DNA of 64,000 nucleotides from Eonycteris spelaea (GCA_003508835.1 PUFA01000034.1:248001-312000); one strand, 5' to 3'. Positions 46,080 through 58,640 are shown, counted from the stretch's first letter. Translations and numbers: made by a program. Notes: generated by a model not told the origin, from the sequence alone.

Positions 46080-46161
46080 AAACCGAGTGTCTACACGAAG
46101 GCGCTTGGTCTCGTCTTCGTCCTGGCCTTCCGCGGCGGCTGCGCGGTGAGTGGAGGGCGCA

Positions 46162-46199
46162 GATGTGGCCTGGGGACCCGGATGTGGCCTGGGGACCCG
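46162..46199. repeat. perfect 19-bp tandem duplication after ASB18 exon 6
   Basis: GATGTGGCCTGGGGACCCG occurs twice head to tail, at 46162-46180 and 46181-46199. Confidence 0.95.
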
Positions 46200-46239
46200 G
46201 TGGGACTCCGGCCGCCCTGGTGGACGCACAGACCCCCTG

Positions 46240-48850
46240 AGCTTCAAGTTCACCCGGAGGTGGCATTGGGAATAACCCCTTCTGCCTGTCGGGGTTGTTG
46301 GGAGGATAAAAATTGTGACCGTTCCTAATACCTGCGTCTGCAGGGACCTTTCCCAAGCAGCCTTTCTCAGAAGCTAACTAAAAAGTACACGTCTTTTTCT
46401 GAGGTTTGTCTCCCGCGGGCAGCGGGTTAGCAGCATGCTGGCGCCACCCAGCCGTCGGGCTCTGCCACTGGGGTAATGCCCCCCCCCCGTCCCGGAGCCC
46501 ACGTGCGTACCAGCACAACGCGGTCCAGAGCGCCCCAGAGGGACACTGGAGGGGTCGAGCCGGACGATTTGCTCCCATGGGAGTCTTCTACCTGATACCC
46601 TCACCAAACCCCTCCCGGTCCAGCCCTGGCGAATCTTTTGGAAGCCAGGTGCCAGGAACAGACACACAGGTCTCTGGAGGGTGCCGCCTGCTGGGCCCGG
46701 CGTCAGTGACGAGGGGCGCTCGAACACCCGGGACCTCGATCAGGTCGTGCGCTTTTCGTATCCGGTGCCCTGACATCCGGGACCCTGCCGTCGCGGGGGA
46801 CCGCCCGCCACCAGGGTTAGGCAGTTCCTGGAGACAGCAAACAACTTGTCCGGAGTCTGCTTTCCAAATGCAAACCACCCAGATCCCACAGCCCCAGCCA
46901 CCTCTTCACCGGACGCTTATACCCTAGGCCACTGGCCACCCCAGGGCCAGGTACCAAACAGCTGGGACACCCAGCCCCTCCGCCCCGGGCCCGAGAAAAC
47001 CGTCCAGGTCAGCTGGTCCGAAGCCTTTCCGTCCTGCCTCACCTGTCCCTTCTGTGGAAAGAACAGTGAAGGCCCCGGCCCACACCCCCCACCCCCGTGC
47101 GTCCCCGTGTGTCCCCCGCCACCCTCCACGTCACAGCACGCGCTCCTCTCGGGAGCCGTGCGTAATAAACTGCCTTCTCAGCGTCAGCCAGCGCCTGGTT
47201 TGTGGGTCTTCCTCGACCTCATGTTTTCAGTCAAACACCAGGCCGTGTTTGGCTTTCCAGTTCAAACGGGCGCTGCGCTGCTGGGCTGCATCTCAGGAGG
47301 GCAGGGCGGGGTCTCCCACTGTGGCAGTCTGAAAGGGGAGTTCACTCCCGCCCCCCCAAAGACAGGGTGTCCCGTGTGTGGGAGTGAAACCCACTGCGGG
47401 GGTGACGGGCCAGGCAGGGCCCACCCACCGAGATTGGCCATTGCGAAGCGCTGCGCAGGCGGGGCCTTGGCAGGTGGTCAGTGGGTCTGCAAGAGAGAGA
47501 CGGGTCCGTGTCCCAGGACCCTCCAGCTGACCACCCATGCCTGCGCTCTGAGACAGACAGCTCACCTGACCTAGAGAAGGCTCTGCGAACAGGGCTGTAG
47601 GACCCCTCAGCCTCTACCTGGGGGCCCAGCGGGTCTCCCCAGCCCCTCCCATGCAGACAGGCAGGAGTCACCAGAGTGTCACAGGGAACCCAGGACCAGG
47701 GCAGGCTGCAGGAGGTGCAGGGCACGCGGAACTGATTCGTCTTGGGGAAGGGAGGGTCCCCATGGTGTAGCAACTGGAGGGAGGCAGGGCCTGGGGTAGG
47801 ATGTGGGGAGACCCTGGGCTTCTAGACCAAAGGTCCTGAACTTCCTGGACAGCATACGGGGACCACAGGGCAGGTGAGCAGATGGGGTCACAGAGGGACT
47901 CCAGGAAGGCGGCTTTGTCCTGGGAAGGGATGTAACACACTGTAGGACAGGTAGGAGCCCATGGTGGCACCTAGAGAGAGGCCTTCAGACCCAGGCCACT
48001 CCCCTGAGCAAGAGGAAGGGCTGCTTAGCGGAAATCAGCCTCAGTGCGCCCCCAGGGAGGCGAGGGGTCTGCACCTGGCTTGCTGGGCTGGGAGTGGGCA
48101 GGTAACTGACCTGAGGCAGGGCCTCTCAGCTCTGAAGGGATCTTGTTGAAATGCAGGTCCTGATACTGTGAACTTGAATGTCCCTAAGGAGCGTGGGTGA
48201 CACCCCTCCTGGCTGGCCCCACTGAGGGGAGAGACAGCAAAGCCCCACACCCAGAGCCCGCCCGGAGAAGGAACTCAATAAATAGTTCCTTCTGTTATTG
48301 GTTGTTTATTATTAGAAGGTGAAAATAGCCAAATATTGGGATAAAGACTGTAAAAAGTGGCAAAAGAACAAATGAGAACAAATACAGACAAGAACAGTAA
48401 GAAACAGCTGCAGCAGCCACCCAGGGCACTGTCCTTGCTGGATTTTGCAAATTAGCATCTGAGCAAGTGCTCCCGGCAGCCATCCCCTCCCCTCCCCACC
48501 CCCACCCGTCCACCTTAGAAAAGAGCTTGCTAGTTTCTGAAATGCATTCCATTCTAAGTATGTTTGGGCGTCTTGGAACAAAGAACTCTTAAAACATGTT
48601 GACTTTATATTTCTAAATGAAGAGTGGCCAATGATGAGGTCTCCAAAAACATGTTTTTCCCCAAATTGCACCCTAAAAACAACAGCACGATTCTCCCGGT
48701 GAACCTCAAACATCTCCCCATCGCTTCCTGAAATTGTGCCATCGGAGAAGGATTCTTTCTTTTTTCATTATCTTCACCCCCAAGAATTTTCTTTTAAAAT
48801 TCAGATGCTCCTAGGAAGAGCTAATCCATGAAGTTCCTCGGGGATAAACC
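46240..48850. other. intergenic ASB18-GBX2, proximal part
   Basis: C-rich sequence with an AATAAA at 47164 and a short MER5A-like piece at 48120-48170 (AGGGATCTTGTTGAAATGCA). No gene recognised; long frames such as 46846-47574 are Pro-rich chance frames. Confidence 0.35.
47164..47169 (+). terminator. candidate polyadenylation signal AATAAA downstream of ASB18
   Basis: AATAAA at 47164-47169 is followed within 50 bases by a GT-rich stretch (GGTTTGTGGGTCTT), a usual poly(A) signal layout. It lies 1.1 kb after the ASB18 stop, so it could end a 3' UTR. It may instead belong to a decayed LTR, since the preceding few hundred bases are C-rich and LTR-like. No transcript evidence is available. Confidence 0.25.
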
Positions 48851-48859
48851 ATTCACTCA

Positions 48860-48960
48860 TCCGTTTGGTCATTTGTTCATCCTTTCAACCAGCCCTGACC
48901 AAGCCTGCTGGGGCCAGGCCCTGCGCTTGGGGGCCGAGGACCATCAATGAGACAGACTCC
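48860..48960 (+). repeat. L2/MIR-like fragment
   Basis: CCATTCACTCATCCGTTTGG, TCATTTGTTCATCC and GGCCAGGCCCTGCGCTTGGG resemble the L2 3' end (TTCATTCATTCAACAAAT...CCAGGCACTGTGCTAGG). Confidence 0.35.
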
Positions 48961-50340
48961 TCCGGAGCAAGCTCACAGCAGCGGAGATGCTTGGGCACCT
49001 CGGGGGCTCAGTGGAGAGAAGGGCTGTCTTTTTGGCCACTTTCTCTCTGTCTTCATCTTCACATTGAAGGATCCCCGCCTGTTTCCAAGGCAGGTGGCGG
49101 TTTGGGGACTTCTCAGCTCCCCTCCCCATCACTCTCATCGCTGTGTCCTCCAGGCAATCATGTGACTTTCATGATGAGCATCCCCTCGGCCCTACCCCAC
49201 CAGTCAGGGCCACATGACATGTGTCCAGGACCTCCAGTCAGTCTGGCCGTCTTGGTCGACATGGACCCATGAGCAACAGGAAGCTGGCAGTGGACAAAGC
49301 CCCTGAAGATGCCGGAAGCCCTTGACCCTGCCCCCACCTCAGCAGAAAATGGCATCCCACCTGCACCAGAATGAGAAGGACGTAAACTGGCAGTGGGAAC
49401 TCATTCTGAGTCACTTGGTTTCCAGTGCCTGTCCAGATGCGCTAAACACTGTTCCTGAATTATGCCGTGACAGTATGAGACAAAGGTGGCCGGTGTGGTT
49501 ATTTGGGGCTAACAATCAACAGATGTGATGGATTTCACTCATAGATTTCAGAATTTAATTATCGTTATCGATTGGCTTTGTTATGCAAAAAATAAAGTAA
49601 CTCAAAAAAATGTGTTGTTTCAATGACTGTGTCTAACTGTGCTCTATGCAAAATGTATTAGGAAGTTCTAAAATTAAGGGGACTTGTAGAATTTCACGTA
49701 GATAAGTAAACAGGAGGAGGGAATGGGGGAGGGAGGAGAAGGATGAGACAAAGGGGAAGGAGTAAGGGAGGGAGGGGGAGGGAAGAGCAAAGAGGGGAGG
49801 CAGGGAGAGGAAGGTAGTGAACATAAATGTCCAAAAGACATCCTCCCTGCATCCAGAATTACCCTGGCCAACTTCTTTTCCAGTGAACAAAATATACCCC
49901 CGTATTTATTTGTATTAAAGGGTTGTAAAATGTTTTCTGTTCTTTTACACTTCATATGGGGCACCTTTACTTTTCTCTTTGAGCATATTATATAAACTCA
50001 ATTCCACAAGAGCTAGATTGTTTTTCTTTAATTTCAGTTTTAGTTTCTGAGGATGCGTTCACGTGGTTCGAAATTCAGAAAGTTACAAAAGAGTAAATCT
50101 TGTTTCTACTAAAAAAAAAAAAGACAGCAGAGGAATATTTTTCCTCCAACACTTATTGAATGTCTTCATACTGTGTGTCATCCTGCCACAGAGAATTCCA
50201 AAGGCACACGTGAGGTTCTGAAGAAGTGTTCCTCTTTTCATGGTGAATGTACCCTGGACAGGATGAAACGTCACCAGCACTGCAGGACGCCCAGCAAGCC
50301 ATCAGCACATGGATGTGGCACAGTGTGACAGATCACGTTT
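48960..50340. other. intergenic, nothing firmly recognised
   Basis: Includes a GA-rich purine tract at 49712-49815 and AT-rich sequence after it. Confidence 0.3.
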
Positions 50341-50810
50341 ACAATTCTGAACACAGCATTGAGCCTCTTTTCAGTCCATTTATGTCCCTTTAATTTTACA
50401 CTACATGATAATCATCAAGCCAACCTGTTTTTAGAGAAAATCAAAACCATCAACTTGTTAAGAAGCATTTGCTAAGCCCAGTAACTGTATAATTGCCACA
50501 CTTCCAGTCGCTGAAATCCCCCTTCAGACACACGTTGATGGGGCAGGCTGTTGAACTTTGACGAAGGACACTTAACCCTCTACCAAAATGGGATAAAACA
50601 CAGGCTGGAAGAATGAGCTGGTCTGCTCCACTGACCCACCCTGACGTGGCCTCGGAGAGGACGCTTAATCACTGCAATTGCGGATGTCATTAGCCCGCCG
50701 AATGCTGCTCATCTCTTAAGGGCTGCCCAAGGACCAAGTGATAAACCAGGAATATGGCACTTTTTATTCCATTATTTCAAGAATAAATTATTCCTTAGAC
50801 AAATTTTCTG
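50340..50810. promoter_or_regulatory. candidate conserved enhancer block
   Basis: Clean AT-rich sequence with TAATCACTGCAATTGCGGAT, GTCATTAGCCCGCCGAATGC and AGTGATAAACCAGGAATATG, then TTTATTCCATTATTTCAAG. It has multiple homeodomain-type sites, no repeat resemblance, and retains CpGs within AT-rich DNA, a pattern common in deeply conserved elements. Confidence 0.35.
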
Positions 50811-51027
50811 TGCGCACCTGGGATACTCGGAAGCTGCACGGTTTCAACGACGATCGATACCACATCTTATGTTTGGATTTAAGTATACTTTTTCAGGATT
50901 TGTCCTGAAATTGTCAACATCTTTCAATTTTAAAACAAAAATTAATTCATTAAATTCCTGAAGCAAGCCTGAGGTTAAATTTCTAGAGCCCAAAGGACTG
51001 CAGTACTGAAACTTATTTCCGTAGGGT

Positions 51028-51043
51028 CCTGCAGGTGGCGCCG
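51028..51043 (+). promoter_or_regulatory. CTCF-like motif
   Basis: CCTGCAGGTGGCGCCG is close to the CTCF core. Confidence 0.3.
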
Positions 51044-51279
51044 TAAGCAAACGGTCTTACCCTCCGTCCACCAACCTGCTCTCCCCAGTTAGAGAAAACA
51101 AGATTTTAGTTCACATGATGAAGGGGAGGAGAGTATAGAAAAACTGTAGACTCGTGATGTATTATATAGAATTGTGCTACTATAATAAAAAAAATTCAGT
51201 AATTAAAATATTGATTATGGAGTTGCTTACTTCCTTTGTATTAAATATGTACATTGTATACACAATGTGTTTATAAATA

Positions 51280-51620
51280 AGTATAATTTTAAGTTGACGC
51301 TTTTATGACGCCATAACGACAGCCCAATCCTCATTCGCGTGTTAAACGTGTTCTTTAACAAAATTATACATATTCACCATCGCGATGTAACTAGCTGGGT
51401 TTTCCGCCTCGATCTAATCTTCCAGAATGATTCTGCTGCAGCCCTAACGCTCTGCTTAATCACTCCAATAAAAAGAGTGGATTTCTTTGTAATGCAATTT
51501 GTAAGCAATAAACATGATTGAGAATGCAGTGTTTGCTGTCGACTACGTTTAATGCAGGGTTTTAATTCGGCGTGTAATTATTCATTCGGTCGGCACTTCT
51601 CCCTTCACGTTTCTTTACCC
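51280..51620. promoter_or_regulatory. candidate conserved enhancer block
   Basis: ATGACGCCATAACGACAGCC, ATTCACCATCGCGATGTAAC, TGCTTAATCACTCCAATAAA, TTTGTAATGCAATTTG and CGTGTAATTATTCATTCG. It is AT-rich yet keeps many CpGs and lacks repeat features. Confidence 0.35.
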
Positions 51621-51829
51621 TGCTCTGAAGAAAGTCGGTGAGTTGGGAGAACCTTGGAGAAGCAGGGTTTCTGTGGACTTTCCTCAAGCCGGGGTCTGGA
51701 ACAGACTTATTGGAAAGAGAACGTGTGTGTTTATCTGCTAAAGACGGGAGGTCACATTCACTCGTAATACAGACACATAAAAATGTGATTATGGTTCTAA
51801 ACAGAACGCAGTAGGCTCCTAGTTAACAC

Positions 51830-52060
51830 AATGAGATTTCTAGGAAGTGATGCATAAATTCTTCAAAAATGACACATTTCTCACGTTTCATTCCAATTAA
51901 ATTACTGAGGCAGCTAACAGCAATGAGCACAACGTTCAGGGGTAAAATGAGGGTTTTCTTCTTGTAACTATCTCTGTGAAAGCATATTTTTATGAGAAGC
52001 AGTTAATATTAAGCTATTATTTTTCAACTGTGCTGGAAGGGATGTCTTGAGCCTTTTTGT
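51830..52060. promoter_or_regulatory. AT-rich block (candidate conserved element)
   Basis: TTCCAATTAAATTACTGAGG and AAGCAGTTAATATTAAGC occur in non-repetitive AT-rich DNA. Weak, compositional evidence only. Confidence 0.25.
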
Positions 52061-52371
52061 CGAGTTCGCCCCACAAGAGTCTGTTTCTTTGTTTCTTGGG
52101 TTTGCCGATAAGGAGAGAGAATTGCTCCTCTGGGTCCCGCCCCTCTGGGGAGGTCTCAGGAGTGAAAGGGGCCAGCCCGGAAGGGGGTCCCCAACGTCAG
52201 TCCCCAGGGTCGAGCCCAGTCGGTGCCCAGGGGCCTGCGACTCAAGGGCAGAGGGCTGGAGGCGGGAGACATGGGGCTGGCGCCCACCCGCGATGCGAGA
52301 ACACGCCGGCCTGTCCCCCACTGCGCCCGACTGGGGTCTCCGAGCCCTGACGGCCCAGCGGCTGCACGGGC

Positions 52372-52386
52372 GGGGGGGGGGGGGGG
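52372..52386. repeat. (G)15 tract
   Basis: Fifteen G between two candidate regulatory blocks. Confidence 0.9.
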
Positions 52387-52639
52387 TCTCGGTCCAGCGT
52401 TGGGAGGACTGTAGGTGGGGCGGGGGACCCTCCCCCAGCCCCGCTCTCAGGGCGGTGGGGTTTAAGGCTACTTCCCCGCTAAGGAGGCCTGAGGCGCACG
52501 AAGCCGTTGGTGGAGGAAGCCACCCGTGGGGGGTGGGGGCAAGACTCGGAAGACAAAAGGATGTGAAGCTTTAAATTCTAAAAGATGTTTTCGAAAACCT
52601 CGTCCTGGGGTTTGAAAGGCGCACGGAGGACAGCGGCAG

Positions 52640-53060
52640 AGCGATCCCAATCAGAAATGCGATTTGAAGTCCTAATGAACTTGATTGCGTGAACATTTAT
52701 AATCCCCCATGGCCCTAAATGAAATCAGATATAATCAGAAGATACAGGGAAGGGAGTGTTTACAGCCGACGCCGGGCGGCTGCGGGACGGGGAGATGCGG
52801 CCCCGGTATTGATGTCGAAAATGATGGATAACGCGGGAATGGCAAATATACTATTTGTCTAATGGCTCGGCAATTAAATTCCCCTGTAAATGACCCATGC
52901 CTCATTTCATCCTAATCTATGGAATTTTGATTGAATTCGTCAGCTCTAATTGAAAAATACTGCACTTTAATGTCTGCATCGCAGTTTCAGGACGAGAGTG
53001 GTTTTAATGAGACAGTGCCCCCCTGACCCGGGAATATCTGAGACTTTTATTCGGAATTTA
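52640..53060. promoter_or_regulatory. strong candidate for a conserved developmental enhancer
   Basis: Dense homeodomain-type sites and ordered AT-rich sequence: AGTCCTAATGAACTTGATTG, CATTTATAATCCCCCATGGC, TCGGCAATTAAATTCCCCTG, CAGCTCTAATTGAAAAATAC and GTTTTAATGAGACAG. No repeat resemblance and no coding potential. It lies 10.3 kb upstream of the GBX2 start. Conservation itself cannot be measured here. Confidence 0.45.
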
Positions 53061-53459
53061 AAGCCGGGGGATTGCTCCACTGAGCGCGGCGATTTCCTCT
53101 CTTGTGTCCCTGTCCATCCATCTCCAGGCACGATTTCATAAACGCGCTTGTGGATAAACGCGCCCCCGGCCCTCGCGCCTAAGTGGCACCCGGGGCAGCC
53201 CCTTCCCCGGGGTAAGTGCAGGCCGGGGCTCAGGGCGGTGCAGGGCGGGTGACGCGGACCGGCGCGCTCAGAGTGGCCTGTCCCCTCCCCCGGGCCCAAG
53301 GACCCCGCCCCCCTGCCGCAAGTCCCCTAGGGCCCCAACGCGCGTGGACAGCGGCCGCAGCCGCTGGGGACAAACCCAGGCGACCTACCCTACCCCCAGC
53401 CCCCACCCGCGCGGGAGGAGGCCCAGCTGCCTGCGACCCGCACACCCGAAGATGGGGCC

Positions 53460-53640
53460 GGTCCCCAACGCTCTTTATATGCAAATGTCGAGGCGAAGCC
53501 ATCCCTGAGAAATTAGCTACTTGCTGAAGCATATTTACTAGATTGAAATGAGTTAAAGAGAAACATTTTAAGTCGTGCAAACGAGATAATTGGGCCACAT
53601 TAAAAGTGGAGATGTTTGCTCCTTTACAAAAAAGAAAGAA
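53460..53640. promoter_or_regulatory. candidate enhancer with POU octamer
   Basis: A perfect octamer ATGCAAAT is at 53479-53486, followed by GAGAAATTAGCTACTTGCTG and GCAAACGAGATAATTGGGCC in non-repetitive sequence. Confidence 0.35.
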
Positions 53641-53829
53641 AAAAAAAAAGAAAGGTGGGTGGGAGGGCCAAAGCACGCCCCCCACACCCGAAAGGAGGAA
53701 AAGAGGCTGCGGCTGCTCAGAGGCCGGAAGGCCGGGAGGGCGGGGGGGGGAGGGGACCAGTCGCGCGTTGGCACCGCGCCCGCGCGCCGCCGCCCAGCTC
53801 CGCGACTCGGAGGGGCCTATCCCGATGGT

Positions 53830-53846
53830 GGCCCGCAGGGGGCGCC
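53830..53846 (+). promoter_or_regulatory. CTCF-like motif
   Basis: GGCCCGCAGGGGGCGCC matches the CTCF core CCGC.AGGGGGCGC. Confidence 0.4.
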
Positions 53847-54129
53847 CTTGGGCCGGGGTCGAGCTCCGAGAGCAGAATCCAGGAGAGGGGAGGAGGCCCG
53901 TGAGCGCTGGGTCCTAGGCCGCAACTCGCGTCTCCACACCTCCCCCCACCCCCGCGCGCTTCGTTTGTCCCTGGTGCCCCCCAGTGTTCAAAACTCAGCC
54001 CGTGGGGTCGGGATGGGGGAAAGCAAGAAGGCAAAGCGCACCGGTGCCCCACTCCCTCCCCAGAAGAGGACTGTGTTTGAGGTTTGCTTAGCACCGAAAC
54101 AGATCTTTCATGAAACAATATAAAACGAC

Positions 54130-55050
54130 GTAGAAGCCATTTCCTTGGGAAGGCAGTGCCTTCCGACGCTCAACTTGGTGATGCGGGCGACTGCAGAGGG
54201 CCGCCCCAGGGCCGGAGACGGCGCGCCGCAATCTGCGTTCGTGCAAAGGGGGGACGCTGCGACGATCCAGCGGTGGCGCTTTGGGACCCTCTACCCGGCT
54301 GGCGTCGTGCGTTGTTGAATACTAGACCGCATTCTGATCCGTTGGTCGCCTGCGGTTTGTTTTGCAATGCTCGGGAGTCGTGTGATCACAGGCTGCCTCA
54401 AACCGATATTCTCACTCTGAGCGCGCAGGCGGGCGCCCCTGGCGGCCCCGTGTCCACCCAGCGCCCCAACCGCGCCGCATGGCGAGCGCGCCAGCGATGG
54501 AGGGTCCGGCTCTGGCCCAGGCGCCCAGCCTGCGTGCTACGTGCGCTAGTTCGGTCCCTGCCACAACCCGTGACAATATTAATTACTCGCGTTTTGGGGA
54601 CGCCATCGGGCCGCCGGTGGGAGAGCCGGATTCCCCCCTATTACGCAGATGGCACAGCAAAGGCCATGGGGGCTCAGCCGGGCGCCTGGTACCCTCAGGC
54701 CCAGGTGTTAGAAGGTTTCTGATCCATCCGCTTCCAGGCTCTGCTCGGGGTGAGTCAGGCTCAGGTTTTAAAGAGAGTCGAGGTGGGTTTTCAATTATCA
54801 TGTCCAAATCTGATCATATTTCTTAATACCTTATGCAATGATGGAACTCTGATCTTCCCCCCTCTTTTGTGACAAAGGCTTCTCTTGTGGCCTAGACGTA
54901 TATAATGAAAAGAAGTTGGGAAATTTTTCTTGTGAGGTTGTAGGCATGAAAAAGACATCTCTACCCTTCTAATTCCGCGGGAAAGGAAGTCCCGCAGGCG
55001 CCTGCTCCCTGAAACCGCCCAGCCCTAAAGAGACCCTATAACAGACGCCA
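54130..55050. other. CpG-rich intergenic DNA, nothing recognised
   Basis: Open frames here (for example 54156-54722) have no known domain. Confidence 0.3.
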
Positions 55051-55059
55051 TTTGTCTCA

Positions 55060-55079
55060 CAGCCCGTAGGGGGCGCTCC
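55060..55079 (+). promoter_or_regulatory. CTCF-like motif
   Basis: CAGCCCGTAGGGGGCGCTCC is an excellent match to the CTCF core. Confidence 0.45.
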
Positions 55080-55099
55080 GGATCCCTGAGCGCTCTGCG

Positions 55100-56470
55100 C
55101 ACACGGGGCTTTTCCGGACTAATAGTTTTAAAATCGTGAAGCCTTAAATAAAACTGTTTCCTGCCACTCCCTCATTAATTTATTAAAATATACAATACAT
55201 ATTTGGATTCTGTTTACAGATATGAAACAACCTCGATAGATTATTAAAATTAAAATGGGCAATGTAAAATTTGGCTTGTACAATAAATTATTGCATTTAT
55301 GACATGCTAAAATATAAAGATCCAAATAACTTACACTCTACCGAATTAACTAAATTTGAAAGTTTTTTGGAGTTAGAACGAAGTTGAACTTTAAGAAATC
55401 TCTCATCTCTTAAGTTTTCTGAGGTTTTCTGGTTTTGTTGTGCTTGCAATTTAAGTGGGTCTGAGAGAAACTTGAGAAGGGGAAGAATTATAATAAACGA
55501 GAGAAGAGCTAGGAATACACCTGTAACAAATAGATTCTAAATACTCATCTTCCCTGAATGAATGAATGAATGAATGGGGGCATGGTGTGGTAAGTGAAGG
55601 CGTCATGTTGGCCACATGATGTCCAGTCACCCTCCTCTTCTGAGCCATTGTGACCAACTTGTGCTCTTTCTGAAGCTTCGTGTTCATTGTTGTCACAGGC
55701 TTCAGGGAACAGAGGTTTTGGCCAGGTGGAGACACACAGAACTAACTGCTTCTAAGGTCAGTTCATGTCCCAACAGGAGGAAGGGAGCGGAGGGGCGAGG
55801 GCCTGGAAGAGGCCCACTTACCAAGCCCTGGCCTCCGCCCTGCTGTCTCTGTCACCGTCCTCGATGGCTGCTCTGCTGTGGCAGGGTGGGAGCAGGCATC
55901 CAACGCCCATGGGAGCCCTACTCCTAGTGTCCCTGGCAATGTGCCCCTGCGAGTAGCTCTCACCCCTACATGGACTGCCTCAGTACCTGAGTGTGAAGAG
56001 GTTACAGGAGAAACTTCCGGTTTAAAGTCATTGTGCAGGAACAAATACCAGATAGAGAGGTATGACTGACTAGTCTTTAACTCTACTCATCATTCAAAGA
56101 AAAAAGAAAGAAAGGTCATTGTTGGCAGCACGGTCATGCAAATTGAGTGCCTGTATTTTTCCAGACAACAAATAGCAAATCCAACGGGTTTTCTGTTTCG
56201 AAGGCCTAGGAGGTCACCACGTCCCATTTTTTTTCTGTGATCACCACCAAGGAGGGGCTGTATATTTATGGGGCCTGAGACAGCAGGGACAATTAAGAGA
56301 CCTAAAAACAATGCTGTGCTCCCGGACCATTTCAGCCCCCTGGGGCAGGGGCAGGGAGCCTGGGGACAGTGGGTGAGTACCACTCAACTACACAACCCTG
56401 TGAGGTGGTTCCAGCCCCCAAATGTGGGTCCCCACCTACATTTCGCTTCTCCGAGTCTCATTGAAGAACG
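55100..56470. other. intergenic, nothing recognised apart from a microsatellite
   Basis: AT-rich until about 55.5 kb, then mixed. It holds (GAAT)5 at 55556-55575. No gene seen. Confidence 0.3.
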
Positions 56471-56476
56471 CCGGCT

Positions 56477-56492
56477 CGCCCCCTGGTGGCCC
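56477..56492 (-). promoter_or_regulatory. CTCF-like motif, reverse orientation
   Basis: CGCCCCCTGGTGGCCC is the reverse complement of GGGCCACCAGGGGGCG, a textbook CTCF core. Confidence 0.5.
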
Positions 56493-56499
56493 ATGACCT

Positions 56500-58640
56500 A
56501 CACCCACCCTCCGGTCCGTGAGCGAAGGAGCGAGGGACCGCTGAAGGTTCAGAGTCTGGACGGGATGGGGCGGGGAGGGGAGTCCTGCCGCTAGCTCTAC
56601 TGACCGCTCTTCCCATCCGCTCTGGGCGTGGGTGGCTGTCCAGCCGCTCAAACAAGAACCGAAGCGCCACACTGGGACTTTCCTCCAGCTGGGAACACGT
56701 CGCGTCGGTGCTTTGGGAGCCAGCGTACTGCGAAGTCAGGGTTCCTGTCCACCTTCAGAGCGGGCCTGGCAGCTATTGTTATCACCATTTCATGGTCGGT
56801 TAATGGAATGGCTCTCCCCCACCCCCGTCCGCACACACCCCCTCCTGTCCTCTCATTGGAAGGGTCAGTCATTGAAGGCAGTCCTCCCTGGCGAGGTTTG
56901 GGTAACTCCAAGCTGTCCTCCGGGTAAACCTCACCCGGCCGGATATGGTCATTTACAGACATGCCTACCCTTGCGTTTCCAAGATGAGCTTGCTAAGTGA
57001 ACTTTTTCCAATGACCTTTCCCCCGGAAGTCCACGGGAGGGCCTCTGTCATTCCAATTCTGCCTCCCCGTCGTCAACATCTGTGCCCTCGGGCCTGTCCT
57101 GTGACATCCTTGCTGGGGCGCGGTTTCTCATCGGAGGGGGCAGTGACCTCGGAAAGCGCCCACTCCGCTTTGCAAGTGCGTTTCTGGGGACGGGGGACGC
57201 GGTTCCTGAGAGCGCTCGCCGCGTGCCCTTCGGTCCCCGCAGCGGTGGAAGTCCCCGCGGGGCCCTGGCGCGGGTGGCTGTTGATCCCAACACCCTCCCG
57301 TGTGGTTTCTAAAGGGTTAAAAGGATGGACCGGCGGCAGACCGGTGCTCAGGAAAAGACAGCACCCCTGCAGGCGGTCGGGGCCGTCACGGGGGCAGCTG
57401 GGGCCCTGGTTGGGGAGGGCCTAGGGGCTCGGGAGGCTCCCGGCCGAGTCCCTGGCCAGGCTCCCCCCACACACAGGGGCCTCCCGAGAGTTGTAAGCTT
57501 GCTGGGCGCACAGCTGGGCCCGGCCATGAGTCGCTGGCCCGACGCTTCCTACTCCAGCATCCACCGGATGCCGGCTGTGCCGGCTCTGGCCATCATGACC
57601 TGCCCGCCGCCTTCCAGGACAAGGAGACGGTGGCAAATCCGGGAGTCCTGGGGGGGCTGCCGTACGGTCCCTAAGGCCCAGCCCGGGCCGGCGCACTCCC
57701 TCACCTCTCCGTGCCCTCTGCCCGCCTCCCGGGCCCCGGCTTAGGCCGCCCCGGGATTAGCATCTCTATGAAGTCCCGCAAACAATGCCCGCTGTGCGGG
57801 GAGATGAAAGTCGGGCGCCGAGTGCGTTTGAAGTCCCCGAAAGGTGGGGCGGGGGAATCCGAGGGTCAGATAGGAGGAGATAAAGCCAGGTGAGAAAGGG
57901 CCGCGGCCTGCGCCTCCCTCCCCAGCGCCCCAGGGCCTGGGGTCTGCGGACCGGCGTGGCCTCCCCGCCGCGGCACGGCACGGCACGGCACGGCACGCTG
58001 CTCCGGCGGCTCCCGCTGGCCCTGCTCGCCCGCGCGCCAGGCCTCGGCCCCCAACTGCAGCCCCCGGGCCCGGCTCCCCGCCCGTGCTCAGCCTGATGCC
58101 CCTTCTCCCCAGGCTGGGAGCCCTGGGCGGGCGGTTCGGGCCCAGCGGAGGACTCCCCCCTCGGCCCGGGCTGGGTGCTGCCCAGCAGACGCTCGGCAAT
58201 CGCTGGCCCGGGCGCGGGGCTTCCAGGGCGAAGGCGCCAGGCGCTCCAGTATCCCCAGTGGTCACCAACTGCCCACTCGAACCGTCAGGGCTATTCTGGA
58301 AAGGGACTAGGACCCGCGCCTGCACCTGTGAAGCCTAAGCCCGGCTCCGGAGCCAAGAGCCGCATGGGGTGCGGGGGAACCCCGGGCTCCAGGCGCTCTC
58401 AGCCGGTGCCTGGGTGCGCCATGGGCGCGTACACACCTGCGGTCCCGGGGCTGTCGCGCGGCGCAGAGCCTCCCCCCAACCCCGGCCCCCAGATGCCACG
58501 GGGGCTCGGCCCGGGGGCCACGCGGCTGTGGCCCCGCCCGCTGCTGGGCGCTGGGGGGCGGGGGGCGGCGCAGGTGTGAAGGCTCAGGTTTCCCCGCCTC
58601 AGGCCTGCCGCGAACATTTTCCAATTCCCCGAGGAATTCC
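56500..58640. other. GC-rich intergenic DNA, no gene recognised
   Basis: CpG-rich with long false frames on both strands, for example 56945-57424 and 57741-58325. It contains a (CGGCA)5 repeat at 57971-57995. Confidence 0.35.
57971..57995. repeat. (CGGCA)5 pentanucleotide repeat
   Basis: Five perfect copies of CGGCA in CpG-rich DNA. Confidence 0.9.
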
